Assembly (NCBI GenBank): GCA_002105175.1
Contig: MCGE01000005.1
Span: 1,860,001-1,924,000 of the forward strand
Origin: Absidia repens
Lineage: Eukaryota; Mucoromycota; Mucoromycetes; Mucorales; Cunninghamellaceae
Direction of reading: 5' to 3'
DNA length: 64,000 nucleotides
Under the pieces are notes generated by a model. It saw nothing but the letters and a program-made list of their open reading frames with translations. It was not told the origin of the DNA and ran no database searches. Of this stretch, positions 55,460 through 64,000 are shown in pieces (position 1 is the stretch's first letter; every line of letters begins with the position of its first letter). Made by a program: the position numbers and the translations under genes.

Positions 55460-58176
55460 ATTTATCTCTTGAAAAGTTTTTTTTTAAGGGCATCTTTTGA
55501 CACAAAAAAATTGCTTCTTTATATAAGATGCCATTTCCACATCATTTGATAGTGCGATGACTTATGATCTTCGGTAAAAATAATACTCGCGGTTCTTTTT
55601 TTATTCGATTTACTATATGTTGAGCAAGTCACCGGATTTGCCCTTCTTTTATATTAAAATAGGTATCATAATTATATAATGACTTGATTGGTTTGACCGA
55701 ACGTCATAAATTTCGAAAGTAACCACTGTTTGCCAAGACATAGTACTGTAGTGCTGTCTGTTACGAAGCGATATATACTATAATGTATTATACGGAGGGA
55801 GAAAATTTTGCGGGTGGTGACATCCCCTTTAAATTAAACTATGTTACTATATAATATTTATTTAAAGCTTAGATAAAAGAAAATCACAACAGTGAATAGA
55901 GTTCAAAAAATATTACGAAGATATTAATGATCATGTCTATCATTACAATCCGAATACCGTGTAAACAGATGTCGTGCCAAATTTACATAACAGTATTGGA
56001 CAAAATATAATATTACATGTTTACAGTGGTGACAGTCATAAATTTGACGATTTCTTCGTTGGCTATCTTTTCAATCAGAACTACAGTACTATATATATTG
56101 CTATACTAGCATTGAATCACCGATTTCTCTCCTTTAATATTTCTATTCTTGTCAACGTTCAGAATCACGACCAAAGAAAGATATTAACACTTCACTCTAA
56201 CCCAATAAAACAATCGAGAAATATATTCCAGAAACTAATACCAGGCACGAAACCATTACCAAATGACTAGTGTGACAACATTGAAAACAAAGACCCTTTT
56301 AACAACTTAATCACCAAGAGTATTCCCTATTTGGGATAAAGTAACAAATGACAGTTGAATATATTTACGCTAATCTTATATGACGGTCATGTGTTAGACG
56401 AAAACGTTAGAACAAGTACAGAGAGAACCACAGTCGCGTTAGCAACGGGAAAGCGAAATGGCTTCGTTATTGTGACTAATATCATTAGTCTAATATGTGT
56501 ACCAATGCTATATCTGTCGATATGGCGGACTTCTGAACCTTTTTATTTTTTTATCATCCAAATGAGAAAAGGTGGTCATCGAAAAAAGAAATCAAGGTAA
56601 ACGGTCTGACTTACAGTTCAGTATGAGACTACAGAAGAGAATTCAAATCCCGCACATGTGCTCATTTTTATTGTCGCTCAATTTTATTTTGTCGCTCTTA
56701 TTTTCTTTTCTTTCTTTTTTTCTTCTATAGTTCTTCGTCATTTTAACTTTTTTGAGGTTATGGTGATCTTAGATTAGTGTCAGGTCTAGTTTAGAAGGGG
56801 TTTCAGATCAGGGATTACAAGATGCATGGGGAAACCCTTTCATTCTGGATTCAGGATTTTGAACCACCCAGCTGTTGGCATTTTGGAGCCTCCATTGACT
56901 TAGTTTAGTGTTATTTCGTCCATAGTTTGTAACTATATCTAAATAAAACATGTCTCTTTTTACTTGCTTCAATGAAAAGTGACCCATAAGTCTCCCTCAT
57001 GTTTGTGCATTAGATCTGTGTTTTTTACTGCCATCTTCTCTTTTGATTAGTGACGACTGTTGTTGTGCCTCAATAAAAGATATCCATTTATAATCTTTTA
57101 AATATATTGTACAGTATATTAGACTAATTTTATGATTGTCTCTGTACGTTAGTATTGATCTTTCATCAATCGGATCCCTGAGATACTCTCCATTGTACTA
57201 CCTCCAACAGGTCAGTTATGGTGTGTTTATGATGTTTGTTGCTGGCCTGGGTTGCGGCCTGGGGATATTTCGTTAGGTAATTTCTTGTTTCAACAGTATT
57301 TTACCAAAATGGGAATTGTTATACTATACTGTTAAATTTTTGGGGAAGAAAATAACTTGTTCGGCTTTCCACTAAAAACGGTTGCGTTTGAATGGACTTG
57401 ATATCTCCACAAAGATGTTTGCATTTTGATTATATTTCGCACCATAGTTTTTTTTTTTTTAGATCTTTAATAACCAACTTGAGCTAAAAGCGAGTCCCTG
57501 GTAGAAGAAATATGGTCCAAATGGATTTCCAAAGATTCTATACTAACACACAGTCGATTGAGCCAAAATTTAGAAATAAACGCAATTTTTCGCTAGAAAC
57601 GAGTTACGAATAAATAGTATAGTAACAAATAATGCTATCCCCACTATCGCTACTCTCTATACCCACTAAAGTGCGAAATGCAGACGGCACAACAACAAAA
57701 TACTCTGTAGTGGCAAATATATACAGTATACATCAGAGTTGTGGAACCCATTTCTCTTTATACCGACGCGCACACAAATACATACACACCCGAGAGACTG
57801 TGTAAAGCCACTTGAGATGTATTCATTTCTAAGCAGTCTTAATAGTCGTAGAAATTGATGGATAAATGTAGCATTATACATATGATTTTATTAGAATATA
57901 CTGGTGAAAAAAAAAAAAAAAAAAAAGAGAGAGAGAGAGGCTACTAAACAACCAATAAAAAGAAAGGAGGAAAGTTTTGGAGTACATACAATTGAAGATA
58001 ATAAAAATAAAACTATAAAAAATCGATACAAGATAATAAAAACTAAAAAACAAGAATACTAAAAAACATATAACAATAATAACAACAAATAAAAACTACA
58101 GCAAAATCAACAAGAGGTAAACACAAATATATAGAGATACAGTAGCAATTCAGAAGCAACAACCCATCTCGATTTT
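55460..58176. other. Intergenic region with a dispersed element copy
   Basis: 2.7 kb upstream of KMO. 55.5-56.6 kb is AT-rich without recognised features; the frames at 55974-56270 and 56355-56600 show no family resemblance. The element copy lies at 56.64-57.29 kb, and 'CACTAAAGTGCGAAATG' (57664-57680) is a clean instance of the far motif. 57.9-58.17 kb is A-rich and is probably the 3' UTR of the IML2-like gene. An A/GA tract lies at 57907-57939. Confidence 0.5.
56640..57290 (+). repeat. Dispersed element, subfamily 1 (copy 9)
   Basis: Plus-strand copy: 'ATTCAAATCCCGCACATGTG' (box mutated to CACATGTG), pyrimidine leader, 'GGTGATCTTAGATTAGTGTC', 'CTAGTTTAGAAGGGGTTTCA', 'CAGGGATTACAAGATGCATG' and core 'GGGGAAACCCTTTCATTC' at about 56828-56845. 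It continues with 'GGAGCCTCCATTGACTTAGT', 'CTAAATAAAACATGTCTC' and 'CTTGCTTCAATGAAAAGTG'. The distal part parallels the copy at 17.9 kb ('GCCTCAATAAAAGATATCCA', 'GTTTGTTGCTGGCCTGGGTT'). Confidence 0.7.
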
Positions 58177-58547
58177 CTAAGTTGTAGCAGCGGTCGTAGA
58201 GGTAGTAGCAGTTGGGACAACAGGAGTGCTGGTACTTCCTGTTAGCCGATTGATGATTGACATTCTTTTCCGTCCATGAGTTGTCAATCCCTTTTCAGGC
58301 TTTGAAGGAGGAGTTTCAGGAACACCGAGTTCAATGGCATGTGTGATGGCTAGGTTCAATCGCTAAAATTAAAAAAAAAAAGAGAATAAATCGCTATCTA
58401 TTCTATCTATGTCATCTGCCCAAATGTCACTTACAATAGCCAAACGATATTCAAAGTCATAACCAGAGAAAGATAATGCTTGTTCCCACAGAGCTCTAGC
58501 GCGCTTAAAGTCTTCAAGTGCCCAAAGAGTAATTCCGGATTCCCTAT

Positions 58548-58604
<57 letters not shown>

Positions 58605-61600
58605 ACTGAGTCATCAACATCTTTCTGTCATCACTGTATATATATATATATCTTACCAGTAAGCAAACGGCACAATCCACTTTGAGTACTTGATATGTTC
58701 CTTGTGGTCGATTACCCAGTTCAAATGCACAATGGCGTCCTTGTGTCGGTTCAAGGAGTTCAAAATCGATGATTTCATTGTTAAAAGAGTCCCTCGTTGA
58801 TCATAGTAATCAGGCACAGGAGCATTAGGAGCCAATTCAATCACACGAATTTCGTATTCTTGCTTTTCTCGTTCATAGATGGCTTCCAAAGTAACGTCCA
58901 CTAACACGAGACATTTTTCCAAAGCTTGTTCGGACATTGTTGGGAAGTAGTTCCACATGGCCAAAATTTCCAAGGCAGGTAAGCTAAAGTCCATGTCTTG
59001 ATATCCGCTTTGTTCAAAAAAGTCCACCTTGCGAGTAACATATTGTTCCATTTGAGATTTTTTCTTCTTATCCATGAGTTTCGGTGCTTCCGCAAAAGCA
59101 AGAATGGCTTCGGTCCGGTTACCCATCATTTCCATACATGCACCATAAAAGTATTTGACGAAGGCTGGGGAGTGATGTTTGTTTTGAAGTTCCGATAATC
59201 GTTTACATGCACCTTCCCAATCCAAATCCATAGCACTGTTGAACGCGATTTCAAATGTTGCCAAAGTCCCCATAGTAGTCTCAGCCCATGCACCTTGACT
59301 GACTTCATAGGTGTATACAAAGGATTGCGTCGATAATGATAGATTTTTTGCAAGTCGTGATACTCGTCCGGCAAAGTATAAGAAGAAAGCCGAATTGGGA
59401 TACGATTGCTGAGCATCCAAGAGACATTCGATGGCTGGTTGTACTAATTCTTGCGTCAGTAATTGTGGCGCAAAAGAGGTCAGAATCACATAGTAAGATA
59501 GTAACCTATCAGTGCAAAGCAAAAAATAATAATAAGTAAGCATGTAATAAGCTCACAAATAACATGAGTGACCTACATCATTGAGGCCAAAGGAGATCGA
59601 ATGCGACGACCCTCAAGACATAGTTTCAAAAGAGCAAACCCAAGATGCTTGTCAGCTTTCCATCCAAATGCAGACACAATACGGAGAATTTTCGGAGGCA
59701 AAGACGACAGTAAAAGATGAACGGACCCGATACTACAAATATATAATATATATTATTAATCGTCATCATCTTTTATTTGCAAGTCATCATTCGTATCTCT
59801 TACCCAAATTGAATAGCTGAGATAGTATCTTGATCCAAGTATTTATTGAAATCTTGTCCCATGCGCTTGTATTCCTGCCATACCAAACTGTAGCTGCTGT
59901 AAGCTAAAAATAATAAAATAATAATCATAATAATAAAAAACGATTATAAAAACCCAGAAGTCAGTATACATATTAACCATCCACCCCTATTCCTATATAT
60001 TTCATTCTTTTAGTTTACCTCTTCTGAGATTCATGCCCATTTTTAAGTATCCCACCACAGTTTCTTGGGTCAGGTGAATGATACCCATTAGCAAACCACA
60101 TTCAGCCTTGATAACATGGGCCCGCAGAGCACCGTTAGTCATAAAAGATGGTTGATTGTTCATTTCGCCTTGATTAAGAGGTCTTGTATTGGTTGGTAAG
60201 TTGGTTGGGTTTGTTCCAATCAAGTTGGTAATATAATGAGATACTGTGTCCTTGAGTGGTTTTTTTGCGGAAGCGGCTTCAACTTGTGCATTGGCGAATT
60301 GATAGGTTTCAGTCAAAGTGATGATAGCATTTTCAGCGTCTTTGGGGTCGGAGGACTATAATGGGGAGGGGAAGTTAGTAGGTCATTCAGTATAGTTTAA
60401 ATGAAATATTGATACTCACACTAATTGCTATGGAGACACGTAAAGTTGAGATAAGATAATAAGAAGTCAGAATCAAAAAGACAACATGCTGTATATAGAT
60501 CACATACCTTTGATAAACGCCATGCATCCAAGTCCAAGAGCATATAGAGGGTCACTAATTGAAATAATAGAAGCAAACAAAAATCATCAATGATTCATTT
60601 CAGCCAACACACGTATATACTCCACAAACAACCATCACTGTCATCATTATGAGCCCCATCCACAAATTACTTACTTTTCCGATCGAGTGCTAAAGATACT
60701 CTTCGCATCAGCAAATTTGTTGTTAAAGAAGGCTTGCATCCCCTTTAGCATATTTTGATCTATACATTTGTATTTAAAAAAAAAAAAAAAAAAAACGATC
60801 ATTAGTAATTGTTGATGTCTAGCTGTCACAACCTTCCCGCCAGCACAGTTTTTTCTTCCAATACCGTACTAACCGTATTTTTCTTGTTCGCGTGGACCCA
60901 TAGTATTTGCCAAGACAGACTTGAGATCGATTTTACCAGGCATCACGGTGTTAGTTTGAGAGTATTCTTGATCTGAGAGTTCCTTGGAAAGTTCAGTGGA
61001 AGAGGTAGGAGCCACGCCAGGAGTAGGTGGAGTCACGTAGTCGGCCATGTTCTTGTCGGAAGGTAAGTCCAGACTTTTGCGCAAAAGATCGGTTTGGACA
61101 CTCAGGTCAGGTTTCTTGGTGTTGCCCGTATCATCATTGCCCTCGTTGACTTCGGCAGGCATGTCGCCAGGTACAGGGGTATGAGGCTCACTGGTGTCGT
61201 CGCGCGTTGAAGTTGTTGCTGAGGTGTTGTTGGTATCAATAACTAGTCCATCCCTAACAGTCGTGTTGTCTTCATTTGTAATCCCCTCGTTGTGCTTGCT
61301 GTCAGTATTGCTTGTCGCCGCCTCTTCGTCTTTTTGATGCTGCTGCTGTTGTTGTTGTTGTTGTTGTTGTTTAACCGTGCCTTGCAGAGCGCTGATGACC
61401 ATGGATAAGCCCAAAGCATCTGTTTGTAAACCACCCTCTTCGTCGTCGTCGTCGTCGTCGTCATCGTCTTCATCTTCATCGTTGTCTTCATGACTATCGC
61501 CCACAGCGTCAGTGAATTCATCTTCGTCGTCTTCTACTACCTTTTTATCTTCCGTTGTTGTTGTTGGAGTTTCAATAGCAATAGGGGTAGCAGCGGGGGT

Positions 61601-61672
61601 ATCAACTACCTTGGTGTCGTCATGGACTTCAGCAGGTGGAGTTTCTTTGGAATCAATTGGAGTATCAGCCAT
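58177..61672 (-). CDS. IML2/TTC39 family TPR-like protein with acidic N-terminal extension
   Basis: The gene starts at 61672. Supported exons include 61672-60874, 60759-60675, 60554-60508, an 8-nt micro-exon at 60427-60420, 60355-60019 and 59903-59804. More exons follow, ending at 58177. The product is roughly 760 residues. The first about 240 residues are disordered: Thr/Pro/Glu-rich, a poly-Asp block and a polyQ block. The IML2/TTC39 core then starts with 'GMQAFFNNKFADAKSIF' and 'DPLYALGLGCMAFIKG'. It continues with 'ECGLLMGIIHLTQETVVGY', 'LLLSSLPPKILRIVSAFGW', 'FFLYFAGRVSRLAKN', 'FVKYFYGACMEMMGN' and 'WESGITLWALEDFKRARALW'. Yeast Iml2 is linked to clearance of protein inclusions with lipid droplets; animal TTC39 proteins are related. 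The long acidic N terminus is unlike the short yeast start. An A54 plus-strand tract (58550-58603) lies in the second-to-last intron. Confidence 0.88.
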
Positions 61673-62011
61673 TATTCCTAATATAAAAGAATAGGTATTG
61701 CGATGAAATGAAGGAAGGGGGAGGGACAAAAAAAAAATGAGCAAGGATGAGAGGAAACAAATAATTGAATTTTTTGACTTGTGTTACCCGGTTTTATCCC
61801 ATGTCACACGAGTCAAAAAAAAGTGTGGTATATGATAAACCTAAAAAGCCCATTTTTCGACAGAAATGATGGTATGATAAAGCCAATTTTATCATCCATA
61901 GAGAAGCAGAGAAGACATTTGTAATACAATATAAAACTATGATAACAAGTGGGAGTTTTATTTTTACAATGTATAATACTAATAATAAAAATAGTAAGGC
62001 GAAAGGCTAAT
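61673..62011. other. Spacer between IML2-like and cysteine synthase genes
   Basis: 339 bp between two minus-strand genes. It includes the T/A-rich promoter of the IML2-like gene and the 3' UTR of the cysteine synthase. 'TTGTGTTACCCGGTTTTATC' near 61779 is the only GC-bearing patch. No gene. Confidence 0.45.
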
Positions 62012-63616
62012 CTAAGGAAGAATGATATATTTTTGCAAGTGTTCAGGGATAGCAGTATCGAGTTTCTTGGATTCGAGCCATTGGCGACCTATGATAAAAA
62101 ATAAAGATGCAAAAAGGGTGGGAATGAACGTTTTTAGTTAGTTCATTGAAGGTCCGTCCGTCATATCTCCGCTTTGCCTCATCATCTCCACTCACAACCC
62201 CAGACTTACTGAATAAACGTGATTGGTATCTGTAAGCACCATCACATAAAACGGTAGCAATCTTCTTGCCTAATATAAAAGTTGTTAGGTTTCAACATAT
62301 GATGCACAAACAAGAAGAATATCATCATTATCTAGAATCAATTACCTTTTCCGAGCTGCTTGGCCATTTCAACGGCGGCTACAACATTCAAAGCAGATGA
62401 AACGCCAACATAGATACCTTCTTCATCCAACAATCGGTACATCATCTTGATAGAGTCTTCATCGGGGATGGTCAACGCACCGTCAATCAAATCTACATCA
62501 GGGGCCAAGTTGTCGGTAACACGTCCTTGCCCAATACCTTCGGTAACGGAACTACCAGACCGTTCAAACAGCTTCTTTCCACTGGTGATGTAGCTATGCA
62601 ATACAGAGCCAGGAGGATCAGCGAGGAAAATTTTGACGTTATCACCTTTCATGTCCTTCAAATAGCGAGCAGTACCAGCCAGGGTGCCACCAGTACCTGT
62701 AGCACATACAAATCCATCAACTTCACCGTTGGTTTGAGCGTAGATTTCAGGACCAGTAGTTTCAATATGAGCACGACGGTTCGCAATGTTGTCGAATTGT
62801 TGAGTGTGCACAGCATTCTCTAATTTGGCTGCATGGCGGCTAGCTTGATGATTATAGTTTTCTGGGTTTTCATAAGCAACAGCAGGGACAGGGTAAACTT
62901 CGGCACCAAGCATACGCAAAAGATCGATCTTTTCTTGAGACTAAACAGAGAAGGTAGATTGTAATGTGAGCTGTCAATATTTCATCCACTATCTTATTTG
63001 CTCCGCTTCCTTTGGCTGCTACATTACCTGTGTGTTGGGCATATAGATGACACATTTGTATCCCTTGGCACGACAGACATGAGCAAGACCAATACCAGTG
63101 TTCCCGGCAGTGCCTTCCACAACAGTACCTCCAGGTTGAAGCAATCCCCGTTCTTCGGCGTCCTGGACAAGATACAATGCAGCTCTATCCTTCACAGAAC
63201 CACCTACCAAACCAAAAATAGAAAAATGTCAGTGAGTCATACTTCTTTATGTCATAATAAGGCCGCCATTTTTGTATTTACCAGGATTCATCCATTCGGC
63301 TTTGCACAAGATATCAGATCCTACTTCTTCACTAATATGGTTCAATCGGATCTATCAAACAAAGAAAAAGGGTATGGCAAAGAAAAGTTAGTTTATTTCC
63401 CCGCATATTTTAATAAGCAGGTCGCAGTTACCAGAGGAGTGTTGCCAATAGCTCCAACAAGACCAGGAGTAATCTAAAGTCAATGAAATGAAGGTAGGAT
63501 CAGCCTATTGGTATATATCTCCATGCTTTACTTTTCTTTTCTTATTCTTACACGAGGTACAACAGCCGGTTTGGCAGTAGAGTAAGCACGACGGGCAGCT
63601 AAGCGTAAATGGTTCA
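62012..63616 (-). CDS. Cysteine synthase, mitochondrial Mcy1-type (PLP, CysK/CBS fold)
   Basis: About seven exons. The start at 63616 encodes '[20 protein letters not shown]', a mitochondrial presequence. Then come '[20 protein letters not shown]' (substrate loop), '[20 protein letters not shown]' (PLP lysine in GSVKDR), '[20 protein letters not shown]', '[18 protein letters not shown]' (phosphate-binding G loop) and '[20 protein letters not shown]' (the usual G.SSG serine loop, here GVSSA). The last exons read '[19 protein letters not shown]' and '...HLQKYIILP'. There is no CBS-domain pair, which fits O-acetylserine sulfhydrylase rather than cystathionine beta-synthase. '[13 protein letters not shown]' is characteristic of the fungal Mcy1/Cys-synthase-2 clade. 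Whether it makes cysteine from O-acetylserine in vivo is not shown by sequence alone. Confidence 0.9.
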
Positions 63617-64000
63617 TTAAAAAAAAAGTGGTGAAGTGGAAAGTAAAAAAGGAACAAAAAAATTGGCAAACTGCCATCAAAAAAAGACTTCCACAAGCTG
63701 AGTGGACGGCGGAATTTGAATCCAATGACGTGCTTGAACCAGATCTTTTTTCCTTTGATTAATAAAGGTCGCTGAAGTAGGTGTATGAGCTAGTAACCAC
63801 AGCAGCTATCGTTTATTGTTGGAGGAAATTTGTGAGAAATAAATGGTGTTAGTATTATTTTATAAGAAAGAATTGAAAGAAAGAACAATATCTCTTGACG
63901 ATGGACATCTGCCTAGAACTGGCGCTAAAGAAAACGTTGGGTGGGGTTTCCTTTTTCGTAATCAGCAAACAATCTCAAGGCAACGCTCTTGCATTATGTC
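63617..64000. other. Window end, upstream of cysteine synthase
   Basis: 384 bp, the promoter side of the cysteine synthase gene. On the minus strand 'TTCAAATTCCGC' (about 63709-63720) equals the opening box of the dispersed element, but no other part of the element follows. No gene could be supported before the window ends. Confidence 0.4.

Noticed and set aside
62012..63616. Cystathionine beta-synthase
   Set aside because: No heme-binding N terminus and no C-terminal CBS pair; the [13 protein letters not shown] motif and length fit Mcy1-type cysteine synthase better.
63705..63722. Truncated dispersed element upstream of cysteine synthase
   Set aside because: Only the 12-nt TTCAAATTCCGC box matches; leader, core and AATAAA are absent, so it is likely chance or a shared promoter motif.

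Overview
This window is nuclear DNA from a filamentous fungus, most likely an early-diverging one (Mucoromycota, Mucorales-like). That placement is inference. The supporting signs are AT-rich intergenic DNA, many short GT-AG introns (mostly 50-120 bp), very long poly(T)/poly(A) tracts, a fungal-type fused TrpG-TrpC-TrpF gene, and homologues often lost from yeasts (FANCA-like, WRAP73, HAPSTR1-like, CENP-H-like). No rRNA, convincing tRNA, CRISPR array, viral gene or intact transposase was seen.

Layout. 1-1.58 kb: degenerate dispersed-repeat DNA. 1.58-7.4 kb: three co-oriented genes, a DCAF-type WD40 protein, a Vip1-like RRM protein and a FANCA-like protein. 7.4-11.78 kb: a repeat-rich gene desert. 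11.78-17.5 kb: a divergent pair, long-chain acyl-CoA synthetase (-) and Sec2/Rabin8 Rab exchange factor (+). 17.5-19.3 kb: repeat. 19.3-30.2 kb: a zinc-finger/low-complexity protein, a CENP-H-like kinetochore protein, a universal stress protein, a PAK/Ste20 kinase, Ubc8/UBE2H and a HAPSTR1-like protein. 30.9-37.0 kb: trifunctional TRP1, a repeat copy, then WRAP73 (-) and mitochondrial monothiol glutaredoxin GRX5 (+) sharing a 219-bp promoter. 37.0-39.6 kb: a repeat copy plus an unusual tandem array of about 179-bp units that read as exon+intron modules. 39.6-47.1 kb: glycine decarboxylase P protein, a secreted two-domain Ig-like cell-wall-type protein and mitoribosomal CX9C protein mS37/Mrp10. 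47.6-51.8 kb: a Rho1 GEF (DEP-DH-PH-CNH) with a long polyQ and an apparent 1-base frameshift. 51.8-58.2 kb: repeat copies flanking kynurenine 3-monooxygenase. 58.2-63.6 kb: an IML2/TTC39 protein and a mitochondrial-type cysteine synthase. The last 0.4 kb holds no gene I can support.

The genes are housekeeping and polarity-signalling genes; no biosynthetic cluster is evident. Functional links are loose: the PAK kinase, Rho1 GEF and Sec2 GEF all act in polarized growth, while TRP1 and KMO sit at opposite ends of tryptophan metabolism. Exon coordinates were built by hand from splice signals and phase. For most genes, but not all, the exon sum is an exact multiple of three.

The most unusual content is non-genic: (i) an intergenic dispersed element, nine recognisable copies in 64 kb on both strands, with a CACGTG-like box, a pyrimidine-rich leader, a conserved core and an AATAAA motif; and (ii) the tandem exon-intron array at 38.3-39.1 kb.
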